The position numbers and the translations under genes are program-made. Below are positions 49,788 to 63,122 of a DNA stretch of 64,000 nt, one piece after another (positions within the stretch are counted from its first letter, which is position 1; every line of letters begins with the position of its first letter). The notes beneath the pieces were generated by a model that worked only from the letters and a program-made list of their open reading frames with translations, was not told where the DNA came from and did not search any database. The stretch spans positions 27,724,684 through 27,788,683 of the forward strand of contig CM055896.1 in assembly GCA_029582155.1 (NCBI GenBank), read 5' to 3'. This DNA comes from Panopea generosa. Taxonomy: Eukaryota > Mollusca > Bivalvia > Adapedonta > Hiatellidae.

Positions 49788-50948
49788 TTAAAATTTAGTG
49801 TTTTGGTATATTTTTGCCTTCGAAACTAAAGGTTTTTTATTTTTCCAAATGAACTGTAGCATAATATTTTGTAAGTCAGATGCATATTTATCTGGAATTC
49901 CTCGCATTTCTAATTCAAAATTTATTTTAGATAATACAAATGTTTTTAAAATAAGAACTTTTCCTTGATAGGTAAGATCGCGCGCCTTCCATACTTGTAA
50001 ACACGTTTTTATTTTATTGATCTTATTCAGCCATATTGCATCATTATCAATGTCGTATCCATGGGATACACCTAGCGTTTTCACATTAGATTTGGTCCAT
50101 TTGATTTGTTTGAAAGTAGATGTTTTATCTTTAAGTCTGCCTATAAAGAGGCCTTGAGTTTTATCTTTATTTATTTTAGCACCCGATGCGTTTTCATATA
50201 TTCTTAATTGTTTAAATATGAACAGCAATGATTTTTCGTTTCTAGCAAAAAATTGCGTGTCGTCAACATATTGGTTTAATTTGATTTCAAGTTGTATATT
50301 GTTATGGGTTGGAAGCAGTATTCCGTTTATATTATTATCATTCCGTATAGCACAGGCCATAGCTTCTGCTTGAAGAATATATAAAATCGGCGCTATCGGA
50401 CAGCCTTGCTTTATAGATCTCGATATCTCGAAATATTCTGATATAAAGCCGTTGGTTTGTATAGCGGTTTTTGATGATTTTAATAACATGAAAATCCAGT
50501 TCGTGAATTTTTCACCAAAACCAAAGCGATTTAAGCATAAGTTAATCCATTTCCATTCCACCCTATCGAAAGCCTTTGTTTGGTCTAGAAAAACTATAAT
50601 ACCGTTAATGTTTTCAGTGTCTGCGTATTCTATAATATCTTGAATTAACCGATTAGCTTCGTTGATATACCGGCCGTTGACGTAACCTTTTTGATTTGAG
50701 TGAATGAGTTCCGGTAATAGAGGTTTAATTCTTTCAGAGAAGCATTTGGCTATTATTTTGTAGTCAACATTTAACAGTGTTAAAGGGCGCCAGTTCTTAA
50801 GATTTTCACGTTCGCCATTCTTGTAAATAAGGGAGAGTACTCCTTTGCACTGGGAACTAGATAGATTATTGTCTTCACATATTTCGTTGATTACTGAAAA
50901 TCGAGGTTTATTAGTTATCTTGTTTTCAATCTTGTCTGTGAATCGCAC
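49788..50948 (-). pseudogene. LINE reverse transcriptase (ORF2 central part, truncated)
   Basis: An uninterrupted 386-residue frame with non-LTR reverse-transcriptase motifs in order: LIYKNGERENLKNWRPLTLL near residue 45, FLDQTKAFDRVEW (motif A) near 120, SIKQGCPIAP (motif B) near 183, YVDDTQFFARN (catalytic YVDD, motif C) near 230, and a thumb region with FIWKNKKPLVSK at the end. There is no endonuclease domain upstream and the protein stops just after the thumb, so it is truncated at both ends. The LTLLN and KAFDRVEW forms point to the L1/Tx1 side of LINE diversity. The long intact frame suggests fairly recent insertion. Confidence 0.88.
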
Positions 50949-51336
50949 ATTTATATACCTTATAGTTTAAAAGTTTAGCACACACAGCATTATGCAACGA
51001 GATACCTCGCTGTAGAACCAAATACATACACGAAAAACCACTCTTAATAAACCAGACACACGGGTATTGGTTTTTAACAATATTAATGTTAAGAACATTT
51101 TTCAAAAAATATTAAGACAGGGATATTGAAGAAAAACTATGACCAGTATGCCATGAATAGCCCTTGAAATCTGACAGCTTTTTTCCAATAGGGAACGGGG
51201 TCCATATTAAAATAATAAAACTTGGTAATGTTTAATTTTATTGGAGTTAAAAGAACTTTATACACAAATACACAACTAAATCGTGTTAATAAAATGATAT
51301 TACTTTATTATAATGGCATATTCGATCGATCGATCA

Positions 51337-51485
<149 letters not shown>

Positions 51486-51540
51486 GCAAGATATGAAGAG
51501 AGAGAGAGAGGGGGAAGATCATTCTAAATTTATATTTCTG

Positions 51541-51640
51541 CTTGTGCTGGTTATATCCAGAAATAGCTCGCGCATGATTTGTTTAAGTTGTTAAAACTAG
51601 TTTTACAATCGATGTAAAAGGAATACGTTTAAAACGATAA
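51541..51640 (+). mobile_element. SINE tail fragment
   Basis: GCGCATGATTTGTTTAAGTTG then TTTTACAATCGATGTAAAA matches the common SINE tail of the window; no head. It sits between the CAGA run and the next SINE. Confidence 0.6.
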
Positions 51641-51695
51641 AAAAAATAATAATTATAATATTTTTTTTCCATTGTCTGCATAGTGCGTCAATTAC

Positions 51696-51810
51696 TGGAC
51701 CGCAGCTGTGGTCTAGAGAGAGCATCCGCCTCGCATGCGGTAGATCATGGGTTCAATCCTCGTCCGACCAGTTACCAAGTACTGGCAAATGGAAATAGAA
51801 GCTTTCTCGC
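51696..51810 (+). mobile_element. tRNA-derived SINE head
   Basis: GCTGTGGTCTAGAGAGAGCA (A box), CGCCTCGCATGCGGTAGATC (anticodon-stem-like) and GGGTTCAATCC (B box) form a convincing tRNA-like promoter region. The element continues into the 125-bp units that follow. It is a SINE rather than a tRNA because it runs on into a longer body and the acceptor ends do not pair. Confidence 0.7.
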
Positions 51811-52651
51811 TTGACGCTCAGCATTTAGAGGATAGTCCTAGGTATGGTCGGCCTGGTGTCAATGCAGAATAATGTGACTGGGTGGGGTATCATACAAAGT
51901 GTCTGCGGCATGATAATCCGACCAGTGTGGCTTCAGTGACGCTCAGCATTTAGAGGATAGTCCTAGGTATGGTCGGCCTGGTGTCAATGCAGAATAATGT
52001 GACTGGGTGGGGTATCATACAAAGTGTCTGTGGCATGATAATCCGACCAGTGTGGCTTCAGTCACGCTTAGCATTTAGAGGATAGTCCTAGGTATGGTCG
52101 GCCTGGTGTCAATGCAGAATAATGTGACTGGGTGGGTATCATACAAAGTGTCTGCGGCATGATAATCCGACCAGTGTGGCTTCAGTCACGCTTAGCATTT
52201 AGAGGATAGTCCTAGGTATGGTCGGCCTGGTGTCAATGCAGAATAATGTGACTGGGTGGGGTATCATACAAAGTGTCTGTGGCATGATAATCCGACCAGT
52301 GTGGCTTCAGTCACGCTTAGCATTTAGAGGATAGTCCCAGGTATGATCGGCGTGGTGTCAATGCAGAATAATGTGACTGGGTGGGGTATCATACAAAGTG
52401 TCTGCGGCATGATAATCCGACCAGTGTGGCTTCAGTGACGCTCAGCATTTAGAGGATAGTCCTAGGTATGGTCGGCCTGGTGTCAATGCAGAATAATGTG
52501 ACTGGGTGGGGTATCATACAAAGTGTCTGCGGCATGATAATCCGACCAGTGTGGCTTCAGTCACGCTTAGCATTTAGAGGATAGTCCCAGGTATGATCGG
52601 CGTGGTGTCAATGCAGAATAATGTGACTGGGTGGGGTATCATACAAAGTGT
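51811..52651 (+). repeat. 125-bp tandem array of a SINE body
   Basis: About 6.7 copies of a 125-bp unit beginning GCTCAGCATTTAGAGGATAG and ending GATAATCCGACCAGTGTGG. The first copy directly follows the SINE head, so the array appears to be local amplification of the SINE body. Copies differ at few positions (GCTTAG/GCTCAG, CCCAGGTATGATCGGCGTG variants), which occur in an alternating order indicating unequal exchange. Confidence 0.9.
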
Positions 52652-53084
52652 AAAACACCGTACATCAACATCAACTCACGACTGCATAAAATCTATAAGG
52701 TAATTCATGTACCAAGGCTGTTTTTTGGTTTGCTGTCAGTAACGGGGAATTGTTTGTTGATCCTCAAACTACCGGAGCAATTAGGATTTTCCAAAATGTG
52801 GTCATTGGTTCAAGACAAACTTGATTTTTGTTTTGCTTTAAATGTTTACATATTTGAGATCCTATCGTTAAGTGACGTTACACTTTATCATATTAAACAT
52901 ATTAATATACATAACACATTTGAGGATATTTGACATTCAAATTTCAATTGTGAAAGACGACTTTGATGTTGTTTGTATCTCATTTAACTAAAATATAAAA
53001 AAAAACACTAAGAGCTGGTATCTAGTTACGCATTTATTTGATTTTATAACAAGATTTCTCTCCCTTAGCTTATCAAACACGATG

Positions 53085-54945
53085 ACACTAGACCAGAACA
53101 GGTTAAATTATGATCCAGACCAGATAACTAGTTCAGTAATAGTATGATATAGACCAGATAACTTATTCAGTTATACTATCATCTAGATCAGGTAACTTGT
53201 TCAGTTATACTATGATCTAGACAAGATAACCTATTCAGTTATACTATCATCTAGACCAGGTAACTTGTTCAGTTATACTATGATCTAGACCAGATAACTT
53301 ATTCAGTTATACTATGATCTAGACATGATAACTTATTCAGTTATACTATCATCTAGACCAGATAACTTGTTCAGTTATACTATGATCTAGACCAGATAAC
53401 TTGTTCAGTTATACTATGATCTAGACCAGATAACTAGTTCAGTTATACTATGATCTAGACCAGATAACTTATTCAGTTATACTATCATCTAGACCAGATA
53501 ACTTATTCAGTTATACTATCATTTAGACCAGGAACTTATTCAGTTATAGTATGATCTAGACCAGATAACCTATTCAGTTATACTATCATCTAGACCAGAC
53601 AACTTAATCAGTTATACTATATTTAGACCAGATATCTTATTCAGTTATACTACGATCTAGAACAGATAATGTATTCAGCTATACTATTATCTAGACCATA
53701 TAACTTATTCAGTTATACTACGATCTAGACCAGATAACTTATTGTTAAACTACAAATAAGATCAGAAAATGTATTCAGTTATACTACGATGTATATCAGA
53801 TAATGTATTCAGTTATACTATTATCTAGACCATATAACTTATTCAGTTATACTATCATCTAGACCAGATAACTTGTTCAGTTATACTATCATCTAGACCA
53901 GATAACTTGTTCAGTTATACTATCATCTAGACCAGATAACTTGTTCAGTTAAACTATGATCTAGACAAGATAACTTGTTCAGTTATACTATGATCTAGAC
54001 CAGATAACTAGTTCAGTTATACTATGATCTAGACCAGATAACTTATTCAGTTATACTATGATCTAGACCAGATAACTTATTCAGTTATACTATGATCTAG
54101 ACCAGATAACCTATTCAGTTATACTATCATCTAGACCAGATAACTTGTTCAGTTATACTATCATCTAGACCAGATAACTTGTTCAGTTATACTATGATCT
54201 AGACCAGATAACTAGTTCAGTTATACTATGATCTAGACCAGATAACTTATTCAGTTATACTATCATCTAGACCAGATAACTTATTCAGTTATACTATGAT
54301 CTAGACCAGATAACCTATTCAGTTATACTATCATCTAGACCAGACAACTTATTTAGTTATACTATATTTAGACCAGATAACCTATTCAGTTATACTACGA
54401 TCTAGACCAGATAACCTTTTCAGTTATACTATGATCTAGACCAGATAACTTATTCAGTTATACTATCATCTAGACCAGATAACTTATTCAGTTATACTAT
54501 GATCTAGACCAGATAACCTATTCAGTTATACTATCATCTAGACCAGACAACTTATTTAGTTATACTATATTTAGACCAGATAACCTATTCAGTTATACTA
54601 CGATCTAGACCAGATAACCTTTTCAGTTATACTATGATCTAAACCAGATAACTTATTCAGTTATACTATCATCTAGACCAGGTAGCTTATTCAGTTATAC
54701 TATGATCTAAACCAGATAACCTATTCAGTTATACTATGATCTAGACCAGATAACTTATTCAGTTATACTATATTTAGACCAGATAACTTATTCAGTTATA
54801 CTACGATCTAGACCAGATAACTTATTGTTAAACTACAACCAAGACCAGAGAATGTATTCAGTTATACTATGATCTAGTAACTTATTCAGTTATACTACGA
54901 TTTAGTAACTAATTCAGTTATACTACGATCTAGACCAGATACTAT
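53085..54945. repeat. 34-bp minisatellite
   Basis: About 55 copies of a 34-bp unit AGATAACTTATTCAGTTATA plus CTATGATCTAGACC. Blocks near 54180-54420 and 54400-54610 repeat each other, showing higher-order duplication. No open frame. Confidence 0.95.
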
Positions 54946-54949
54946 GGTC

Positions 54950-55930
54950 TAGCTCACTTAAGATCAGAACCAGCTTAATAACGGGATATTTAGTGTTCTA
55001 ACACATCAAGTAATATCCAGCTATATACACATTTGACATTACTTGACAGAAATGGTAATGCACTTGTACGATAATTAAGCAATGTCTTCCCACCTTAACT
55101 TGAATTCTCTCCATCTTTTATATTTTGAGCATATTATGTTATCAATGCATGTCAATCTATTTCTAAAATCCGGTCACGTGAACTTCAATCAGTTTAACCA
55201 ATTTCTTTTCTTAAAACATCACCCGTTTTGAAACTGTTTGTGTACGTGTACTTTTTTACCACGTATTTATAAGACCAAACAAAACACGACGACGTTATAG
55301 TTACGTTAAGATCAAACCGTACAATTAGAAAAGCCAACATAAAAACGGAAACAGTCTTTATCCAGTTAGTTCAGTTAAAACGTTTATTCACGACATTAAG
55401 ATTCTGTTACTACTGTGCAGGTTTGTTCAGATAAACTTAAGACCTCAGATGTGTTAAAATAATTTTATTTGATCGTTTTGGCACATTTTTCATATCAAAC
55501 CAAGTGAATGCTTCATTTATAGAGTAATTCATTGACACAACCAATCAACCACGAGGTCCTCTAAACATGTTAACAAGTACATCATACTTCAAATTATACT
55601 ATATTGCATAACATACACAGACTTTCATAACACAGTTAAATCCTGAAAACATTTAAGAAGAAACATTGTTTATTATTTTCATTCATGACGATTGTTTTTA
55701 ATTCTCTTATCGCGTAGTATACAATTCAGGTTAACTTTGCTGACATGTTTGAGGAAGTGGCATGTTTTATTTCAAGTTGATTGGCATTCCATACAATTGA
55801 TTCAGAATATAACATTTTCCCCTTAAATGTGTCATAACTAAGTAACGTCTGTCGTTGGTTAATTATACACGTCATAGTCTATAATCCGGGAATATAAAGA
55901 ACAATTACCTATATAACATGAGCATCTTAA
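54950..55930. other. Unique sequence, nothing recognised
   Basis: AT-rich single-copy-looking sequence between the 34-bp array and a SINE. Confidence 0.5.
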
Positions 55931-55934
55931 AATA

Positions 55935-56125
55935 TTGTGTGGTATAGATCTAGTGGTAAAACTACGGACCAACAACCAGAAGGTCGTGGGTTCGAGCCCC
56001 GCCAGGCCCATGCGTTGTGTCCTTGGGCAAAACATTTTATCTACATACAGTTAATATTAGTTATACATATTAGAAATCATAGTGATCTGTATGAAATTTA
56101 GATGTAAAATATATAAGTTCAAACT
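55935..56125 (+). mobile_element. tRNA-derived SINE, best-preserved head
   Basis: GGTATAGATCTAGTGGTAAAA (A box), AAGGTCGTGGGTTCGAGCCC (B box, near consensus), the linker CATGCGTTGTGTCCTTGGGC, and a diverged tail ending in AAGTTCAAACTAAC. The linker links it to the copies at 15036, 20150 and 60645. Confidence 0.75.
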
Positions 56126-56567
56126 AACAAAACAACGTGTAGGACTATGTCCAAAAACCTCAACATTACCCCCATCATAGGAGGTTCCACACGATATTCT
56201 TGGTCTGTAAATGAGGAAAATAACAATTCAAAATATTATGATATTAATATTTATTCCAGTAACTATGATTTCAGAATTACATTTTATTATGATAATCAAA
56301 GTAAGTAACTGATATAAAAACAACAAGTATGATAGTCGGAAAAAAATCACCCAGTCATAACGTTCTCTGAATACTAGTAATATACTGCTTTGTTCAGATC
56401 GAGGTACGACTGCTGTCGTGCATACAGCAAAACAGTAACGACAACGGACAGTGATCACTCAGGGTAGTTTGACTCAGGTAAGTTGGAATACGTGGGGCTT
56501 TATCTTACTGGTAACAGTTATTACATACCATCCACAATGATGAACGTATTCAGATGAATCGCTCCTC

Positions 56568-59500
56568 TATGTTATAGTCCTCATTGGCCTCTATGTGGTA
56601 GTCCTCATTGGCCTCTATGTGATAGTCCTCATTGGCCTCCTCATTGGCCTCTATGTGGTAGTCCTCATTGGCCTCTATGTAATAGTCCTCATTGGCCTCT
56701 ATGTAATAGTCCTTAATGGCCTCTATGTGGTAGTCCTCATTGGCCTCAATGTGATAGTCCTCATTGGCCTCTATGTAGAAGTCCTCATTGGCCTCTATGT
56801 AATAGTCCTCATTGGCCTCTATGTAATAGTCCTCATTGGCCTCTATGTGGTAGTCTTCATTGGCCTCTATGCAGTAGTCCTCATTGGCCTTTATGTAAAA
56901 GTCCTCATTGGCCTCTATGTGGTAGTCCTCATTGGCCTCTATGCAGTAGTCCTCATTGGCCTTTATGTAAAAGTCCTCATTGGCCTCTATGCGGTAGTCC
57001 TCATTGGCCTCTATGTAATATTCCTCATTGGCCTCTTTGTGGTAGTCCTCATTGGCCTATATGTAATAGTCTTCATTGGCCTCTATGTGGTAGTCCTTAT
57101 TGGCCTCTATGTAATAGTCCTCATTGGTCTCTATGTGATAGTCCTCATTGGCCTCTATGTAATAGTCTTCATTGGACTCTATGTGGTAGTCCTCATTGGC
57201 ATCTATGTAATAGTCCTCATTGGCCTCTATGTGGAAGTCCTTATTGGCCTCTATGTGGTAGTCCTCATTGGCCTCAATGTAATAGTCCTCATTGCTCTCT
57301 ATGTGGTAGTCCTCATTGACCTCTATGTGGTAGTCCTCATTGGCTTCTATGTGGTAGTCCTCATTGGCCTCTATGTGGTAGTCATTATTGGCCTCTATGT
57401 GATAGTCCTCATTGGCCTCTATGTGGTAGTCATCATTGGCCTCTATGTGAAAGTCCTCATTGGCCTCTATGTGATAGTCCTCATTGGCCTCTATGTAATA
57501 GTCCTCATTGGCCTCTATGTGGTAGTCCTCATTGGCCTCTATGTGGTAGTCCTCATTGGCCTCTATGTGGTAGTCCTCAGTGGCCTCTATGTAATAGTCC
57601 TCTTTGGCCTCTATGTGGTAGTCATCATAAGCTTCTATGTTGTAGTCACCATTGGCTTCTATGTAATAGTCCTCATTGGCCTTTATGTGGTAGTCCTCAA
57701 TGGCCTCTATGTAAAAGTCCTAATTGGCCTTTATGTGATAGTCCTCATTGGCCTCTATGTGATAGTCCTCTTTGGCCTCTATGTGATAGTACTCATTGGC
57801 CTTTATGTGATAGTCCTCACTGGCCTCCTCATTGGCCTTTATGTCGTAGTCATCATTGGCCTCTATGTGGTAGTCCTCATTGGCCTTTATGTGGTAGTCC
57901 TCATTGACCTCTATGTGGTAGTCCTCATTGGCCTCCTCATTGTCCTTTATGTGATAGTCCTCATTGGCCTCCTTATTCGCCTCTATGTAATAGTCCTCAT
58001 TGGTCTCTATGTGATATTCCTCATTGGCCTCTATGTGATAGTCCCCATTGGCCATCTCATTGGACTCTATGTTATAGTCCTCATTGGCCTCTATGTGATA
58101 GTTCTCATTGGCCTCTAAGTGATAGTTCTCATTGGTCTCTATGTAATAGTCCTCATTACCCTCTATGTGATAGTCCTCATTAGCCTCTATGCAATAGTCC
58201 TCATTGGCCTCTATATGTTAGTCCTCATTGGCCTATATGTAAAAGTCCTAATTGGCCTCTATGTGGAAGTCCTCATTGGCCTCTATGTGGTAGTCGTCAT
58301 TAGCCTCTATGTGGTAGTCCTCGTTGGCCTTTATGTGGTAGTCCTCATTGGCCTCTATGTGGTAGTCCTCATTGACCTCTATGTGGTAGTCCTCATTCGC
58401 CTTTATGTGATAGTCCTCATTGGCCTCCTCATTGGCCTCTATGTCATAGTCCTCATTGGCCTCTATGTGATAGTCCTCATTGGCCTCTATGTGATAGTCC
58501 TCATTGGCCTCCTCATTGGCCTCTATGTAATAGTCCTCATTGGCCTCTAAGTGATAGTTCTCATTGGCTTCTATGTGATAGTTCTCATTGGTCTCTATGT
58601 GATAGTCCTCATTACCCTCTACGTGATAGTCCTCATTGGCCTCTATGTAATAGTCCTCATTGGCCTCTATATGTTAGTCCTTATTGGCCTATATGTAATA
58701 GTCCTAATTGGCCTCTATGTGGTAGTCCTCATTGGCCTCTATGTAATAGTCCTCATTGGCTTCTATGTGATAGTCCTCACTGACCTCCTCATTGGCATTG
58801 ATGTGGTAGTCCTCATTGGCCTCTGTCTGGTAGTCCTCATTGGCCTCTATGTGATAGTCCTCATTGGCCTCTATGTGATAGTCCTCATTGGCCTCTATGT
58901 GGTAGTCCTCATTGGCCTCTATGTGATAGTCATCATTGGCCTCTATGTGGTAGTACTCATTGGCCTCTATGTGGTAGTCTTCAACTTCTATGTGTTAGTC
59001 CTCATTGGCCTCTACGTGATGGTCCTCATTGACCTCTATGTGGTAGTCCTCATTGGCCTCCTCATTTGCCTCTATGTGGTAGTCCCCATTGGCCTCTATG
59101 TGGTAGTCCTCATTGACCTCTATGTGGTAGTCCTCAGCCTCTATGTGGTAGTCCTCATTGGCCTATACGTGATAGTCCTTATTAGCCTCTATGTTATAGT
59201 CCTCATTGGCCTCTATGTGGTAGTTGTCATTGGCCTCTATGTTATAGTCCTCATTGGCCTCTATGCGGTAGTCCTCATTGGCCTCTATGTGATAGTCCTC
59301 ATTGGCCTCCTCATTAGCCTCTATGCGGTAGTCCTCATTGGCCTCTATGTTATAGTCCTCATTGGCCTCTATGTGGTAGTCCTCATTGGTCTCTATGTGG
59401 TAGTCCTCATTGGCCTCTATGCAGTGGTCCTCATTGGCCTCTATGTGATAGTCCTCATTGTCCTTTATATGTAGTCCTCATTGGTCTCTATGTAAAAGTC

Positions 59501-60525
59501 CTCATTGGCCTCTATGTGGTAGTCCTCATTGGCTTCTATGTGGTAGTCCTCATTGGCCTCTATGTAATAGTCCTCATTGGCCTCTATGTGGTATTCCTCA
59601 TTGGCCTCTATGTAATAGTCCTCATTGGCCTCAATGTGTAGTCCTCATTGGCCTTTATGTGGTAGTCGTCATTGGCCTCTATGTTATAGTCCTTATTGGC
59701 CTCTATGTTATAGTCCTCATTGGCCTCAATGTGTAGTCCTCATTGGCCTTTATGTGGTAGTCGTCATTGGCCTCTATGTTATAGTCCTTATTGGCCTCTA
59801 TGTTATAGTCCTCATTGGCCTCAATGTGTAGTCCTCATTGGCCTTTATGTGGTAGTCGTCATTGGCCTCTATGTTATAGTCCTCATTGGCCTCTATGTAA
59901 TAGTCATCATTGGCCTCCTCATTGGCCTCTTTGCGGTAATCCTTATTGGTCTCTATGTGGTAGTCCTCATTGGCCTTTATGTGATAGTCCTCATTGGCCT
60001 TGATGTGATAGTCCTCATTGGCCTTGATGTGATAGTCCTCATTGGCCTCTATGTGGTAGTCCTCATTGGCCTCTATGTGATAGTCCTCATTGGCCTCTAT
60101 GGAATAGTCCTCATTGGCCTCTATGTGATAATCCTCATTGGCCTCTATGTGGTAGTCCTCATTGGCCTCTATGTGATAGTCCTCATTGGCTTCTATGTGG
60201 TAATCCTCATTGACCTCTATGTAATAGTCCTAATTGGACTCTATGTGGTAGTACTCATTGGCCACTATGTGGTAGTCCTCATTGGCCTCTATATAATAGT
60301 CCTCTTTGGCCTCTATGTCATAGTCCTCATTGGCCTCTATGTGATTGTCCTCATTGGCCTCTATGTCATAGTCTCATTGGTCTCTATGTGATAGTCCTCA
60401 TTGGCCTCTATGTGGTAGTCTTCATTGGCCTCTATGTGATGGTCCTCATTGGCCTCCTCATTGACCTGTAAGTGATAGTCCTCATTGGCCTCTATGTGGT
60501 AGTCCTCATTGGCCTCTATGTGGCA
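56568..60525. repeat. 24-bp minisatellite with very long spurious frames
   Basis: About 165 copies of the 24-bp unit GCCTCTATGTGGTAGTCCTC plus ATTG, with occasional 12-bp half units (GCCTCCTCATTG). Eight codons per unit give plus-strand frames up to 507 residues of IGLYVVVL repeats that would look like a huge membrane protein, and acidic frames (ANEDYHIE) on the other strand. Stops appear wherever TGG becomes TAA or a unit is short, and codon positions vary equally, so I see no coding constraint. A nearly identical 95-bp block recurs three times near 59625-59900. Confidence 0.95.
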
Positions 60526-60644
60526 GTCCATTATGAGGTTATTGGTAACCATGCATAACTTTAAAAGTCTCGCATATGAACATTTATAAGAACCAAAACA
60601 AATAGTATATGAACCTGAAACGATCATATGGTTAAGATATAGCG

Positions 60645-60805
60645 TTAAAGCATTGGACCAAGTATCGAAGGGTTTCGAGTTAGAATCCCACCAGGGCTAT
60701 GTATTGTCTTTGAGCCGGACATTTGATCCAAATAGGATTAACATAAATTCTAAATAGATAAAATTCAAGTGTGATTTATTCACAATCGATATAAAAATAA
60801 ATAGG
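60645..60805 (+). mobile_element. Degenerate SINE
   Basis: TTCGAGTTAGAATCCCACCA (B box), TTGTCTTTGAGCCGGACATT linker and a tail AAGTGTGATTTATTCACAAT CGATATAAAAATAAA. Same family as the others, with base losses. Confidence 0.65.
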
Positions 60806-61590
60806 TAACGATAAAATGTATCGGACTGTATTCTCAAATGCATATATAACCGCCAAGCTCCCATGGACTTTTTATGCTTTATTTTAGGTCAGTTAGGAAT
60901 CAAATAACATTTTGATAATAAACGTGAGTATTGCATAGATATAAGAATCACACTGCTATGATAGTCACAAAATAAAGTTAAATAATAATCACATTGCTGT
61001 AAGAAGTGAATGAACATAATTTATAAATTGTAGTTGGTAATCTAATTTACTGAATAGGGAACAGCACGGCATAGTGAACACGACAGAATTTAAAATGAAA
61101 ATATTGATATCAAAATATGATTACATGATTGTGCTATGTGCTGTCAATATCGACCACATGTCTTTACGATTTTTAAAATGGTAAAATTAGTTTTACTTTG
61201 TACATATAACTACAATTTTTCACTCAATTTAAAACAACTTAAAATATGACCATATTCAGGTAAACATTTTGACAATAAAACTATCATTGAGTGGTTACTA
61301 AATAAATCTTAAATAAAAACAAGGAGGACATTTTTAATCAATTAATCAACATTGATTATTACCGTTTAGTTTGATTTCTAAGTTCAAATGGAATTACTAT
61401 TAATGAAATTTTATCAATGAAAACACAACAAACATATTAGAATAGATACAACATAACAAAAACAAAATAATGAAAACAACGTATTGATATAAAAAATTTA
61501 TTTTCTGATTTTAAATGTTATAATTAATAAGTGATTAATGAATTGCTGAATATTTGGTACATACAAAAAACTTTGTTATAAAATACAACA
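60806..61590. other. AT-rich sequence 3' of the TRIM-like gene
   Basis: No gene or repeat identified. It may be 3' flank of the gene ending at 61748. Confidence 0.5.
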
Positions 61591-61663
61591 CGTTTATTGT
61601 TTTATCAAGAGTATCTCAGACTGTAATTCAACTCACATTTATAGTACACTAACATTCATTGTA

Positions 61664-61669
61664 TTTATT
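61664..61669 (-). terminator. Polyadenylation signal of the TRIM-like gene
   Basis: AATAAA on the minus strand (TTTATT on plus), about 80 bp beyond the stop at 61748. Another lies near 61592. Confidence 0.45.
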
Positions 61670-61747
61670 TGTTAACAATATTTATATTTACAGCAGCTGC
61701 TACAGATAGTGAAATGTGTTTTACATATGTTGTCTAATGCACTTGTA

Positions 61748-63122
61748 TTAAGTGTTTAGTGATTTAGACTTTTGCACCAAATTTAAAACATTGATTTTAG
61801 TGCTCTCATTGGTAACTATCATTCTAGATGCTGACCTATCATAACACATGGATAGAGGACATGAAATACCATCTGACTGTTTGGCTATCACACCAATTTT
61901 ATCTCCGCTCGGTCCAATCTGTACAACATTGTTAGACATATAACCACATACAAACACATTACCACACCCATCAGTACATACTCCGCATGCACCAGACAAC
62001 TCGGGATCACAAAACCGCGAGAGTACTATCCCATTCCTGTCCAGAACAATCACACCTTTATCAACATCGGCAACATAAATCTTGCTGCCGTCATCATTCA
62101 CTGTAATATATCTGACCCGAGAGAAAATATCTGCTCCTGATTGATCCTTACATATTGTTCTCAGCAGTTTCCCGGGTGTGTCATGTACATAGATGTTGTT
62201 ACCCATGTCTGATACGAACATCTTCCCATTACTGACGGCAAGCCCAAAACAATAATGACTCATCTTTATTGATCGAGTTGGCGACATCTTACTTCCCAAA
62301 GATACCAGCTGTATGGTGTTGTTGGTCAATGTTACACCTGCTTCTTGTGGACTTATCTCACATACTGCCATAGGACAGCAAGGCATATTACACTCCTCTA
62401 TCACTTTGTAGGTGGAACTGTCCAGTCTCACTAGTTTCCTCATGTCGTAGTTTGTCAGTAGTAAAGTACCGTCTGTCAGTATACAGGAATCATACATATT
62501 ACCAGACCTTCTACCCAGGTTATACTCGTGACGTCCTGTTACTTTATACAGCGCACTGTGCTGCTGAACCTGAACCGATCTAGAACTTGTTTTCTCAGTG
62601 ATGTCTCCCAGTGACTTTAGTCCATCCAATAGCTTCATAATAGTTTCGTCTCTCCTAAACTCGATACTAACGACAGGATCTTCAGCAACTTGTTTACGGA
62701 TTTTGTCCGACTCGGATACTTTCTCTTGACATTTCTTGAAGCATATAAACTGCTGTGATCGATTACCCCCTGCGGAGTTAAGTTGTTTATGAAAAGTTTC
62801 CATCTCCTTCATGATGTCATTCATTAATGATATTTCGGTTGTAAGTTTATTTTGAACCTTATTATACTTTGCATCAAAATCCATCCTTGTCATTTTCTCT
62901 AGTTCATCTAATCTGCTCTTGATCTCCTGTCTGAAGTCTTTGATCACGTCTAAGGTGGCGACCTTGTCCTGGTTTAGTTCATTAAGAGCCTCTTGTCTAG
63001 ATGTTACCACATTGATTAATTCATCATTTACTTTCTTTAAGTCTCCTTCGACTGTTTTCATATCTTCCCCATGTAGTATATTGTCGATTTCCTCCGGTAC
63101 GTAGAAAACATCTTTGCATGAC
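61748..63122 (-). CDS. TRIM-like protein, last exon (B-box end, coiled coil, propeller-like domain)
   Basis: A single large exon of 458 codons; the acceptor TTGTTGCAG ends at 63123, and the upstream exon(s) lie beyond the window. It opens with SCKDVFYVPEEID, the usual end of a B-box. A coiled coil follows (residues about 15-170: DLKKVNDELINVVTSRQEAL and on, with few prolines), a linker, and then about 240 residues of repeats of the type LTDGTLLLTNYDMRKLVRLD, VSNGKMFVSDMGNNIYVHD, DDGSKIYVADVDKGVIVLDR and VFVCGYMSNNVVQIGPSG, typical of NHL/beta-propeller-like repeats in expanded molluscan TRIM families. Such proteins act as E3 ligases or scaffolds when a RING is present. Whether one exists here cannot be seen. 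The apparent N-terminal Met at 63175 is intronic. Confidence 0.85.

Noticed and set aside
56595-59474. 507- and 307-residue hydrophobic frames resembling a membrane protein
   Set aside because: Pure 24-bp repeat with no codon-position bias, no start or splice context and stops between frames.
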